Shown: positions 28,701 to 43,271, numbered from the stretch's first letter. The stretch is DNA of 64,000 nt from Sepiola atlantica (GCA_963556195.1 OY744537.1:22231876-22295875); one strand, 5' to 3'. The notes: a model not told the origin generated them from the letters alone. Program-made: numbers and translations.

Positions 28701-31700
28701 TGTCACAAGTCACAAAAATACACTCTCCGAACGACATTTTCATTAAAATAGAAACCATAACATTATGTAAGTAATTTGCCTTATATTAATTTAAACCCAG
28801 GACAATGTTGTAAAACTTGTTTTACATTCTTTTGTATGATTTTTTTTTTAAAAATGGGACTTCCTGCTTCCTCCTAGGCTTTTGAATGCAACTAGAATTA
28901 AAAGAAGATATGAATAATTAATTCCTATTCTTCTATAAATATGGACATTAATTACCATGAATAAAACTTGATATTGTAGGAAATTATTAATTTAATTTTA
29001 TGTAAGGGTTATTATTCTTTTGCTTAGACTACAATGTATTATTAATCACCTTTATGTGTGAAGGTGCATTCACGATTTTAAGTTACAGGAAAAATGACTT
29101 CCTACCACACAGTTAAGGGATTGAACGTGTTCTCATGATGACATAACAAATTTTTAGAATTTTTGTTCTGTTTTCATTTCATTGCCTCTTTCTATCTATC
29201 TATCACTCTCTATACCTATCTATCACTCTATATCTATCACTCTATATCTATCACTCTATATCTATCTATCTATCACTCTATATCTATCTATCTATCACTC
29301 TATATCTATCTATCTATCACTCTATATCTATCACTCTATATCTATCTATCACTCTATATCTATCTATCACTCTATATCTATCTATCTATCACTCTCTATC
29401 TATCTATCACTCTCTATCTATCTATCACTCTCTATCTATCTATCACTCTCTATCTATCTATCTATCACTCTCTATCTATCTATCACTCTCTATCTATCTA
29501 TCACTCTCTATCTATCTATCACTCTCTATCTATCTATCACTCTCTATCTATCTATCACTCTCTATCTATCTATCTATCACTCTCTATCTATCTATCTATC
29601 ACTCTCTATCTATCTATCTATCACTCTCTATCTATCACTCTCTATCTATCTATCTATCACTCTCTATCTATCTATCTATCACTCTATATCTATCTATCTA
29701 TCACTCTATATCTATCTATCTATCACTCTATATCTATCTATCTCTCTGTCTCTCACTCTGTTCAGTCTTCCCCCCAACCCTCATTAGGTTAGTCACTCAC
29801 CTCTTTCCTCTTTCCCAAAAACCTTTTTAAAATACTGAAAGGGGAGTTTAGCAATCAAGTGGCATTGTAATTATCTTATTTCTTTGATTTGACATTCTCT
29901 TGCATATGGCTTATTGTATGATACATTATCTCGGCTATAAGACATTTTATCATCTCCCAAACATTATCATTAGTCATTATCTTGTCGGTCTTTGTATGTG
30001 ATGTCTTTTTGTCTACCCATCCATTTTTTTTTTTTTTTTCGTTCATGTCTTGTCTTGTCATCTGAACATTCTCCGCCATACTGTCATACAAACATAAAAT
30101 GTATGCCTTCCATGTTTTGTCTGCTGTCAAATGCATGATTATTGCGGTTCTGACTGCTTTTGGCTGTTGCATTTTAACTTCTTTTTTTTTTTTTTTAAGC
30201 AATATTCTCAATGTTACTAACATTTTCTTTTTTATCTTTTAAATGTTCACGTCTGCTAATATTTTTTTTATTTTTTTTAATCTCAATCAATCATTGGTCA
30301 TGTTCACTTCGTTGTTGTCGAACTGGTTTGTATTGTCTGGTCTCTTTGGTTTGCTATTATCATTCATGTATATTTGAGTCTTATTTTATATTTTTAATTT
30401 ATTTTGTATTGTTTTACACACAAATCTGAGACGTCACATACACTCTTCTGAAAATGAAGCAGATATCGTCAATTCTTTATCTTTTTTTCTTTCATGCTTT
30501 TCCCATTCCAGACTTGAATTCAAAAAAATAATTTCTTTTATTTACATCATTCTTCAGATGTTGTTCTCATCAGCTTTGATATTTATATTTCTACTTCATT
30601 TTGGTTGAATATTACGGTGATGTTTTTTTTTCTGTTAAAAAAATTTTCTTGAATTTAAGTCCATGAGAAACCTGAATGTACACAATCAACACGACTCATA
30701 TTTAAATACAGAACTGAAATCACTGTAAATCAACCTGAAGAAGGCCGAAAGAATATCGACCAAAACTTAGAAATATAAATTTCAACATTGTTTTTTTTTC
30801 TTTTTTTTTTTTTTTTTCTTTTGTTTTTTTTCTTTGGACTATTGTCCTCATCAATGTAAATCATTCACCCTTACTGACCACCACTCCCCCTCCCCACTCA
30901 CCCAAATATATTGCAATGATGAAAACTGAAAATAGAACTTGCAGAACTAAAGTTATGGTCTTAGAAAAAAAAAAAAAAATTTTGTCTTTTTAGCTCTTTA
31001 AATATAAACAATAATACATGTATCAACTGTAGTTAAGGGCAACCCAAAGGTTCCTGTTTTTATTTTTTTTTTCATTGGTTACAACGTTGAGATGTCACTC
31101 TTTTCCCTGGATTGCTCCACTTACCAATGCTGAATATTTAGCAAGGAAGCATCAAGTACTTTTTTTTTCTTTAACTCTACTGAGGATTGAACCCCAATCT
31201 CCTGGCCCATTAGCAAACACTCTCACCATTGTGCCAAATGGTCCAGTAAAAAAAGAGCTTATAGCAAGCAGTCCGACAATTAAACCACCACAAGTCAATT
31301 ACAAATAGACAGACGCCTATAGTGTCAAGAAATCATTGTAAGACTGTAATAGATGAAGCAAAGAGAACGTATAAAGAGATGACCAGAAAACACATTGAGT
31401 CACAGAAACTAGATACTCGCGATTTCTGGAAAATCTTCAATAATGTGGTGAATAATGGCAATCAACAATTCCCTCACTATCCAACCACAATGATGTTGTT
31501 TGCATAACAACTGATAAGGCTGAACTACTTGCCCAGCGTTTCGCCTTAAACTCCACTTTAGACACCGCAAACCACTCTCTCCCAAATTTCCGATTGCGGA
31601 CTGAAGCCACACTTGATGACCTGACCATCACTGGGACATCATAAAAAACCTTTGACACCTCCAAAGCATGTGGGCCCGATCTTATACCAGTAATAGTAAT

Positions 31701-32847
31701 GAAGAAATGCTCTGCTGAACTGGTTGCTGTCCTCTCCAAACTCTACAACAAATGTCTTGCCGAATCTTGCTTCCCTGATAGCTGGAGAATTGCCTCTTTG
31801 GTACCAGTCTTCAAGAATTCTGAAAATAGAACTGACCTTCATCATTATCGCTCCATCAGTCTACTTCCGCTCTACACTAAAATCTTTGGATCCTTAATCA
31901 GTCTAGCAATAGTGTGTCACCTCGTTGATGCTAAACTTCTTTCTGATCATCGGTGTTGATTTAGGCAAGCACGGTCTACTGCGGATATCCTAACGATCAT
32001 CTCTGAACGCATACACCACACACTTGACAAGACAGGTGAAGCTAGGGTGCTAGCGCTTGATATATATATAAGGCCTTTGACAAGGTCTGGCATAAAGGTC
32101 TTCTCATAAAAATTAATTCATATGGTATTACTAGAGGAATATTTAATATAATTAGATCCTTCCTATCCAAAAGAAAAATTCAGGTTGTCCTCGATGGCCG
32201 TTCATCTAAGCAACATGACATAAATTCAGGTGTACTCCAGAGATCTATCCTCAGACCTTTTTAGTGTTTCTGATTTTCATAAATGACCTCCCTGATGACA
32301 TTGTGTCTGAGATAAGTATATTTGCTGACGACACAACACTTTACTCTCATGATGTTGGTAAAACTGACGCGCACATATCCGAGGCAACGGTTAAATCCTT
32401 AGAAAGTGACCTCCAGTCTTTTAGGGACTTTAAGTGAAAACTAAAGATACGGTTTACAACATTGAAGTTATTTGATTAGAAAAGTTTTAGGTCTGTCGAG
32501 TTGAGTCCATCAGTACCTCCATTTGAATTTTGATGATTGGCATGATTTAAATCGCTGCCCATTTGGTATGATGGTTAGTGGGAGACCGAGGTTCAATCCT
32601 CTATAGAGTCATCATACCAAAAACTCAAAAAATAGTACTTGATACCTCCTTGCTAAACACTCAGCATTATAAGGTGAGGATCAACGATTAAAGGTAAATA
32701 GGGCAATCCAGGGAAAGGAGTGGTGCTCTCCCTTATATCTCTGTAGTAGCCAATGAAAAGGTAGCCTTTGGTCTGCCCTCAACTATGGTCAAATTGTTTT
32801 TGTTTTTTTTATATAAAATCACATTAAAAGAAGTGTGTGTGTATATA

Positions 32848-32889
<42 letters not shown>

Positions 32890-33890
32890 TATATATATAT
32901 TCTGTTAATTATTTTGAATGATATATAAATGCAATTAGAATTTTTTTTAAATTAAAATGTTTTTAATGTTTGATGAAGCTCCAATTTGGGGACTTTCAGG
33001 AGCATGTGAGTTATTGTTGCCACTTCTCCCAGATGCACTCTTACCCAGAGTGGCAATACCTGTCTATGAGTTAAATAAAGCTATCAGTTACAAACTTTTT
33101 TTTATGGAAATTGTTCTAAACAAGGCATGAAGCCACTTGATGTAAGGAGCTAAAAAAAAAAGATATACTACTTCAAGGCCAAAAACTAGCCAACAGTAAG
33201 AAAACAGCTATTCTTCCCCCTTTGTCAGAAACATTGCTTATGGAATGTGAGGACTAAAGGACAAAATAAGGGAAGCAAGAGTTACGAAGCTACCGAAAGT
33301 TTACTTCCTATTCTCCTTAAACTTATTTATTTACAAATGCAAAACAAATAAATCCACAAACCAATTGTACACAAAACATACGGTTTCAGCATAAAATAAC
33401 CCCAAAGCAGTTGACATGCTGTAAAACCAACAACGAACTAACATTCAAATCTAAGATTTTTAAAAAAGATTTGTCTGAACCTTTTTGTAAGAAAAAATAA
33501 ATATGACCTCATTACACTAATCTGCTATTTGTTATAAGATAATTCATCCAGAATTTCAAGTTCCTATGTCTTATAGCCAAAACGTAGTTAGCAAACACAC
33601 ATGCATCTGCGTCTATTACTTTAGATGACTCCATGCTTTAATGTCTGTTTTAATTGGCCTTCAAGCACTTAAATTGTTAAATAAAATTCTGATTTTGATC
33701 TCTGATGAAATAAACAAGGCACAAATTCTAAAGTATAAAAATCATTACCTGCATATTTTTCTTTGGCAATTCCACAAACCAAAGAAAAGAACTGAAGTTC
33801 CTAATAAAATTGAATCCTACCATTTTCTCTGTATTTGGATTATTCGGCTTTTTTCTCTTTTCTTTTCTTTCCTTTCCTTCTCGCTTTCTT

Positions 33891-33931
<41 letters not shown>

Positions 33932-34424
33932 GTCTCTCTCTCTCTCTGTCTCTCTCTCTCTCTGTCTCTCTCTCTCCTCTCTTTCTTTCTCTCTCCTCTC
34001 TTTCTTTCTCTCTCCTCTCTTTCTTTCTCTCTCCTCTCTTTCTTTCTCTCTCCTCTCTTTCTTTCTCTCTCCTCTCTTTCTTTCTCTCTCCTCTCTTTCT
34101 TTCTCTCTCCTCTCTTTCTTTCTCTCTCCTCTCTTTCTTTCTCTCTCCTCTCTTTCTTTCTCTCTCCTCTCTTTCTTTCTCTCTCCTCTCTTTCTTTCTC
34201 TCTCCTCTCTTTCTTTCTCTCTCCTCTCTTTCTCTCTCTCTTTCTCTCTCTCCTCTCTTTCTCTCTCTCCTCTCTTTCTCTCTCTCCTCTCTTTCTCTCT
34301 CTCCTCTCTTTCTCTCTCTCCTCTCTTTCTCTCTCTCCTCTCTTTCTCTCTCTCCTCTCTTTCTCTCTCTCCTCTCTCTCTCTCCTCTCTCTCTCTCTCT
34401 TTCTCTCTCTCCTCTCTCTCTCTT

Positions 34425-34455
<31 letters not shown>

Positions 34456-37400
34456 TTCTCTCTCTCTCTTTCTCTCTTTCTCTCTCTCTCTCTCTTTTTC
34501 TCTCTCTCTTTTTCCTCTCGCTCCTTTTTCTTCTTTCTCCTTTTTTATTTTTTACAAAGTTTTTATAAAAGAGACATAAATAGTTTTAATCTCATCATTT
34601 CTAAAAATTTCATTTTATCTTTTTTTTTTTTTTTTTTAAACAACTTATTAGTAATAACTTCTTTGTTTTTGCTAGGTGATAAAAATATTAGCTGTCGAAC
34701 GCTGTTGTTCCCAGCGCAACATACTTTATTAACTTCGCCAGGTGAGATAATGAGTGATTGCATGACCTCCCTTTTCCACTTCTCACCTGACCAAATTACA
34801 ATAATTTTTGGCTCCTCCTGTTTTGACACTTATTGATTTAATTTTTCTGTGGAGTAGTGAAGGACCTCACTTTCTTTTATTCTTCCGATCTGATCAAATC
34901 ATAACATTTGTGATTCTCAATTTGAAACATCAATTGCATGGCCATCCTAAGATTTGATGAATGACACTGTTTGTGTGTTTTTTTGGGGGGTTTTTTTTTT
35001 GTGCGTGTTTTAAATTGTTACTCTATTAACAGTTCAATCACAAAATAAATTAATCTTTTTATTTATATACTAGCAGGTTTACCTGTCATCTTCCGAGGTC
35101 CTAGTTTCCATATAGTACACAGAACAAAGTAAAACAAAACAACTTGCGTGATTTTGAAATGTTTAAGTTCATGTTAGGACAAAATGCGAGTAAAAATACT
35201 TATGTCCGAGTGAGAGAGGTTCAAACTCATAACAGCATGCTAACTGATTTAGCCACTGAATGTCTCTCGATCGAATGTTGATTCAAACCACAGCAGGCTT
35301 TTTGTCTTTCTTCCCTCTCACACATTACTTACAAAGTCCAAGAAGAAAAAAAGGGGGAAAGAAAGTGAATCTCTTTTAATAATGGTGAAGATTAAAACAA
35401 AATTGTTATTACTTAAATTAGTATCTGATGACTTTGGTAGCGTTATTAGAATTTCTCCGCTTTCCTTTATTTATGACTAATAAAACATTGATCAGGATTA
35501 AATATAAAAATTTCTAAAGTCGATTTAAAAAAACAAAAAAAAAAAACTTTTTTTTTTTTTAATTTTTTTTTAACAAACCCATGTCTGACGAAACATTTAT
35601 TTTATGTAGCTTGTATTAATAAAGTTATTGATCTCAAAAGTAGGGGGATCTTTACTTTATATATAAAACTAGCAAGATATCCGACTTTGCTCAGGATTAA
35701 ATGATGATCGCTACAAGGTACTGTTTTGCTCCCCCCTAATATAGTCAAAAGAAGTTGAAATGTTTGAAACTCTCTGAATTAGTGTCTTATACATATGGTT
35801 TCAATTTCATTAAAATTGGATATCCGTGTTTTAAGTTTTAAGAGGGTTCTGTTACCATGGGTCACTTAAAAAAGGATATTCAGCCCATAGAGGATAACGA
35901 TTGGGGGACCACTTCAGTTTTATGCATATGATATAAATTTCACCAAAATAGGATATATTTGAAGTTTGAAAGGAAGTTCAGGCCCCTATAGCTTCCTTAG
36001 GTTAGGAGGGCACCTAGAGATTCGAGACCACTTCCATTGTCTTCCTCAGATTTTATACATGATTTAAATTTCATAAAAATAGGATATATTTCAAGTTTTA
36101 AGGAGTTATGTCGTTATAGCTCTCTTACTGGTGCACTTAGAGATTCAGGAACACTTCCGTTGTCGGTAAATTTTTACATGAGAAGACACTTATATACTAA
36201 TAGAAGTAACTTCTGCCTTTTTCCTTCTACCTCTAATAAACATTATGCAAGACAATCTCTCCCTAACTCTCTTTTTCTTTCCATCCCTATTCCCCTTAGC
36301 TCTGTCAGTCTCGGAATTTTGATCCTATTTATTCTGTTCAAGTATGCACTAATGCTGACGGTAAAGGTATGAAGTTGCAATTTTCTTCCTTCCCATAAAA
36401 TTACAATTGAAATAGGCACTTGCGTTCAACTAATCGTATACAAGGAATTGGTTGCCATAAAACTAATACAACCAAACTCTGCCAGTCTTTTTCTTGACGA
36501 GATGTATCTTTTTTTTTTTTGTTTCTCTCCCTCTTAACTTTGTTTTTCCTTTCATCATGGATGGCCCTGCCTTCATAAGGCGTCAGCGACTATGATCCTC
36601 CACATTGTCCTATTATCCATTGAACAAAATAGTCCCATTGCATTCCGGTTTGTCCACCTACACATATTGTCCATAAACTTATATCTTGGTTTCCCCCACT
36701 GGCTTACGGCCAGGCACTCTACCTGTAAGAACTAAATGTTTGAGTCCTTAGTGTCTATATATATTGCTGATAAGTCTTTTGTCAAAGTCTGCATTAATTG
36801 CCCAGGTTTGTATCACGATCGCCCCCACACGTCCTCATGGGTTACATGCTGCTTCCAGTTGATATTCAGCATTCGACAAATAAACCCCGTCTCCATGGAA
36901 AAAAGTTCAGTTTCTAATTTAGGACATATAGTCCAAGTCTTGCATCTTTGACCAAAATTAAAATTTTAATCCTTCATAATTATTTTTAATTAAACCATAG
37001 AATTTCCCATGATTCTTTTAGATCTATAAAACTAAATTCTATTTAATGCCAAAAGATTATCTATCTTACAAAAAATGAAGTTCAAACTTATTTAAATGTA
37101 TTGTTACAAATTTTACATAAAAATAATAAAAATTAAGATTTGTTTATTTTAATAAACTATGGAATTTCCATATATTCTGGTATTCTGCTAATTATTATAA
37201 AATAAAATCTAAGTTTTAGAAACCAGAACAATGCAGAAATGTATACTTTTTAAATATATATTTTAAATATATATTTTAAATAAATATTTATTCATTTAAA
37301 TCAACTTAGTTTCGACGATGTAACGTCATCTTTAGGTATAGAAACAGTTTGTGTTTTTTTGTTTTTCTGGCATGATGTCACTCGAAGAGTAAAAGCCTGT

Positions 37401-38466
37401 ATGATTTTTTTTTTTTTTTTTCAAATGTTCTAATCAGGAGGAACGCAGTTGCTTGCGTGAAATGAATTAGATTTTTTTTTTGTGGATTATGGCATCATAT
37501 TCTTCGGAACAATAAACTATAATTCGATTTACATCTTTCAGAAAATACTTTATCCGACTAGGAATATTTTTCAGGTGGCTGCCATCTTTATCAGAAGCAA
37601 ATTTAAATTAAAATAGACACCATTATTTGTCAGCAGCAGACGTCAGTACTAATAATAATAAAATATTAATTTAGAAACAAATGCTAAATAGAAAATATCT
37701 GGGAATCTTTGCAAATTCACTGTTAGTCGCGTGATCTCACGCTTCTTACGTATACTGTGTCAACTTAAAAAAAAAAATGACCGTATTCTGTAATCTTGTT
37801 TGTTAGGCTACTCCTTTTTATAGTTAAATCTCATTTAAAAAAATTTAGTCTTCCTTTCAGTCATATTTGTAAACTTAACAAAACAAACCAATACACAATA
37901 GTTGGGCATAATATTTACTTCTAATATATATGTTTTCCACTTTATCTATATAGTGAAATAAGGAATAATAGAATGAGCGGCATAATCATTCTCTTATTCG
38001 GATCCGTGCATTTAATTACTCAATGAAAAAAAAGACCAAATGTTCGTAGTCTATTTGATAAAATCAAAACTACTTAACTTTTATTTCAATAAATTATTTT
38101 CTGTTTCTCAAAGGGGCACAAAATAGTACTTTTTTTAAAAAATTTTTTATTAAGGCTGACATGTTTACAAGAAAAGAAAATGCATTCTAGTGGATTTAAT
38201 TCCGTAATTATTTTTGTATTTATTTTTTTAAGGTTCGTTTTAGTACTTTACACTATTGTAGTTTAGATTTGAATAAATAATTGATTAATAGTTGGGTTTT
38301 TTTGGGGGGTTTTTTTAAGTGTAAATCACATAGAAGCGAGAAGCACGAGAAATGGTAACATAATTTTATTAATATAGTGATTATTATTTAAATGACATGT
38401 ATGAAAAAAAAATGAGGTAGGGGGGGTCGTAATGCTCCCTTGACTCTTCTCCCCTTCCCCACCTGT

Positions 38467-38506
<40 letters not shown>

Positions 38507-41500
38507 CCCTCTTCTTTAGACAATCTGCAATGGTAGGGAGCCATTCCTACCAAATGTCAAGTTGGTAGATTGGATCCCCTAAAAATGGACAGACATTTCT
38601 CGGTAGTATTGATAATTAAATATTTATTATTATTAACAAAATAATAAAATGTTGTACTTTGCTGTTATGAAAGCATGTTTTTTTTTTTGGTTTTTTTTCT
38701 GCCTTCTCTTTAAAATTCAATAATCTTTATTCATAATGCTATCTCACTATGTAATTTTAAATTTGTTTTTGTGGAAACACCTATATACTATTTCACGGTG
38801 CTGATTTAGTAGATTGTTGGTTTCTGTATTTAATCCTAGTATGAAAACAATATACTAAATCAGCATAGTAAAATAGTATATAGGTGTCGCCATAGAAACA
38901 GATTTAAATTTGCAAAAAAAAATCTGTTCTCTAAGAGAGAAATACTTTTGGTGAAGCCTACAAAAAATATTGTATTAATATAATAAATAAATATTTTAAA
39001 ATCATGTAATAGAATATTTCAGAATTTAAGAAAAAAATATAGAAGAAAACTACATGGTTACACTTGTTCATAATGGAATGAAATGCTGTACAACAGTCAG
39101 ACTAAAAATCGTTAGTTTACGTTTGATTAACGTCATGAAGTATATATATATAACATAAGATATGAAGTTAATAAAACGAAAATTATCTTTACAATAATAG
39201 TGTAATCTTATTTGCATTTCATAGACCATGGGGAATCAATCCGAAACCATAATTTTCATTGGTTTTAACAACTCTTTATTTCTGCACTTCGATGAATTTT
39301 TTTTTTTTTACATCTTTCATTTTACACTCAAAAGTAATTTATTCAAATTTAATATTCATTCCTATCCCTTACGCATGTTTCATGGCAAAAAAATATATAT
39401 GTATATAACAAGTAAAAAAAAAAAATTAAAAAAAAAAAAAATTTGATAAAAATCAACAAGGCATCAAAAATTATATATAGAAAACATTGTAAATATTCAT
39501 ATGTTGGGGGTACTATTATTGAAGTAACCCTACTAATTTCTAAGAGTAAAAAAGTGATCATGGAATTTTATTTTCTGATTTATATTAATTTATTTTTGGA
39601 CTTGGTTATGATTTATGTATTTATCGATTCATAACCACCATCTACCATTTAATCATTAGTTAATTGCTTTATTTATAAACAAAACACGATTAACTCAATT
39701 ATCTTCACTTTATTTTTACACTTTAATTCTTATTTTTTATAATAAATGGATGCCTTTAAATATGGTTTCTTTTGATATTTTTTGCTCATATGATATAAAT
39801 ATTTATCATGATTCTACATAAATTATAAATATATTTTTGTTATTTTTTAATACTATCATTGTTCATGCTTTGTTGATTTTATTTGTTTTGTCTCATTTTT
39901 TACTTTTCATATATTTTTGAATCACACTATTATTGTAAAGGTAATTTTCCTTTTAACTTTATATTTTATAGTTTTTTATTTTCATATTTTTATATTTTTT
40001 TTTTACTTGATAAAATAGCACTGTTTATTTTATCATTATGACAATTATTATATTTGTTACTATATTTTTACTATTGATATTATGAACCGGTCACATTTGG
40101 TATTTTTAACCCTTCGGGTTGTGTTTCCGTGAAACCGAAGGTACCGATGGATGATCAAAATAATGTATAGTGTCCGTTGAATAATAGCTAAATGAATAAA
40201 TGCAAAAGTTTTTCTTATTTATCCCTCCTACATTACCATCAAAACTGGATGATGTTATTTATCTACCTCCCACAAGGTAAGATGTGACACAACGTCGGGA
40301 AAGTGGGATTGGATAAGCCAGCGCTCGAGAGGTGAGCACTCTGGCCATTTAAAAATTGCCTGGGCAGCCCCGTCGGCATTCCCCGGTAGGTGCGCCTCAG
40401 CCAGTAATCAATAAACTTACTCCTCCCCAAAGAGGGGAGGCGAAGCCTGGGAGGGTACACCTCCTAGAACTGCACAGGACCAGACAACCCCGGCGTAAAT
40501 CCAGACCCAAAGGCCCGGACAATACCAGTTTATTAGGCGGGGTGTTATCTAAATTAGTATTATTTACTCCTTTCCAAGAGTTAGGCACAAGGCCAATTTT
40601 ATCCAACTCCCATAAGTAAGATGTGACCCAAGGTCGGGTCGGAAAGTGGGGGTTGAAAAGCCAGCGCCCGAGAGGTGAGCACTCTGACCATTAAAAATTG
40701 CCTGGGCAGCCCCATCGGCATTCCCCGGTAGGGGCGCCTCAAGCAGTAAGCAATTAACTTACTCCTCCCCAAAGAGGGGAGGCAAAGCCTGGGAGGGTGG
40801 ACCTCCTAGAACTGCACAGGACAGGCGTGCAGTATCCATCAGAACAGATACTACACTTTGATCTTAGCCAAAAGGCCAAAAAAGGGTGCCTTTCAAATAC
40901 GGAATATACTGTACTAAAGAAACACATATAGACATTCAAATATCTGTCTAATTTGCATAACTTCTTTTTATAACTGTCTATAATCAATTAATGTTTGCTG
41001 TTATAAATTTATGATTATATTATTTTATTGTCCCTGTGTATCTTCAATAGTTTTATGTAAATTAACAGATATTAATGTAAGTAATTTAATGAAAAAAATG
41101 AATAAATTACGAAAAAACATTCTTAAAATATCAAGGGAGATAATTTAGATGAAACTAAGATCTTAGCGAGCTAGAAAGATATACAGAGTTTACAGAAAAG
41201 GGAAGGTGGTTCGGCCCTCTCTCTTTCAAGAGAGAGGGACTCCTTTAAAACTAAAAAAAATAAAAAATTGGCGTTGTCATTACTACCTCACTTTTTTAGC
41301 GACGATAGATTTTCTTTTTTTATTGTTTTTGGAGTACATGATTTATATACGAAATAAAAGAGCAAAAATATAAAAATATATAAAGTCTTAAATAAAATCG
41401 TCTTTAACTTAAAATAGAAACCAATAAAATTAGACTTTCTGTTTAAATTGTTAGCTTTTTTAATGTAAAGTTTTCTGTTACTTAATAAATTTCTCGCCCC

Positions 41501-43234
41501 CCCTCCCAATATAAAATAAATTTAAAAAAACAGGCATGCTGACTTTTTTAATTAACCCCTACTCTTTTCTTGGCTAAGATCAAAGTGTAGTATCTGTTCC
41601 GATAGATACTGCACCCCATAGACTGGTATTGTCTTAGCCTTCGGGGCTTGATTTACGCCGGTCTATGTGACTGTCCTGTGCAGTTCTAGGAGGTCCATCC
41701 TCCCAGGCTTCGCCTCCCCTCTGGGGAGGAGTAAGTTTATTGCTTACTGCCTGAGGCGCCCCTACCGGGGAATGCCGACGGGGCTGCCCAGGCAATTTTT
41801 AAACCCCACTTTCCCGACCCGACCTTGGGTCACATCTTACTTGTCGGAGTAAGATAAAAACTGGCCTTGTGCCTAACTCCTGGAGAGGAGTAAATCAATA
41901 CTCTTTACGAAAAGGGGTATTTTTCCTTTCATTTGGCGTTAATTCCTATTTCAGTCACGTAAATTATTTAAAGTGAAATAAGTTTCGGCATTACTAATAA
42001 TAAACTTATATTTTTTTACTTAAACTCTGTTTTAGTTTTTAAAAAAAAAAAAAAAAAAAAGTAAACATTAAAACCCATAAAGTATATCAATTTTCATCGT
42101 ACACATGAAATAAATGCCAAAATAAAACTTAGATTGGAAAAATATAGTCTACATCTAAACAAGCCAAGTAAGAGGCTAGCTAAGGAAGAACGATTACTCA
42201 CGGTTATAAAAACGTATTTTTTGATTAAAAATAAAAGGAAGTGATCGTTCTTCCTTAGCTTGCATGCTTCTCTTTGTTTGTAAAGAGGGCGACTATATTT
42301 TTCAGCACACTTTACATTTCGGCATTTTACGGGTACTCGCAGGTATTACCTTATTTTATGGGGTGATACTCCCTGGTATTACCTTCTCTATCTTGAAGGG
42401 GGTATTTCCGATCAAGTATAACCACATCCTTTTATTTGTTGGGGGGGGGGGATACTCCGACGCTTTACCTTCTACTTTGGTGATTTGTGTAGTATATTTC
42501 CGTTCCTCATAATACATTCCTCACAGGCATTACCTTCTCTCTTTTTTGAGGGGGGGGGGTGTAATATATGTTCGTTCCTTACAATATCACCGTCCCAGGA
42601 TGACTTTGTCCCTGTTTTAAGGAGTCTGTGTAGTTTACAATCTATTCTGTCTTATGATACCATCCTCCCAAGCATTAACTCCTCTTTTGGGGGAAGGGGG
42701 TAGTGTTCGTTCGTCATAATATAATTCTCTTTAGTCATTACCTCTTCCTGTGGAGGGAAGTCGATGTATGCAGTTTGTTTATTATGATATCATGCTCCGG
42801 ACCTAGCAAAAATATGCGACCAGATCGAGTATATATATATATACGTATAAAATTTATATATATAGGGTGGGCAAAAATAAGGGTCCTATTTTAAAAAATT
42901 CATAACTTTTTTATTTATTGATTATTTTTTTTGATTTTTTTTTTTTTAGAATAAGTAAAGGACCCCTTCCGAAGCAAGCATGAGCCGTATTAGCCCTAAG
43001 GAACGTACCCTCATTTAGAAAACATTATTTTTGCTTAAAAAACTCAAAACAGTGTAAAAAACAATACTTTAGTTTTTGTAAGTTTTAAGAAGTGTTTTTC
43101 GGCTAAAATTTGTTTTGTTTATTTCAAAAAATCTCGGAAGGGTCAGTCTACACACACATAAAGTTTGGTGAGTTTAACTTTTATTTTGTGGAAGTTATTC
43201 AAATTTAAAGATAGGACCCTTATTTTGGCCCACC

Positions 43235-43271
<37 letters not shown>

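Noticed and set aside
29163..29792. Open frames of about 200 codons with Tyr-His-Ser-Leu-Ser-Ile repeats
   Set aside because: Translation of the TCTA/CACTC array in two frames at once, without flanking coding signal.
30729..30775. Hammerhead ribozyme
   Set aside because: The CTGAAGAAGGCCGAAAG sequence lacks the essential CTGATGA and a clear stem III, so it is kept only as a family motif.
33641..34836. Three overlapping long open frames, up to 333 codons, rich in Ser, Leu and Phe
   Set aside because: They are produced by the CT-rich array, which has no stops in any pyrimidine-only frame. No non-repetitive domain is present.
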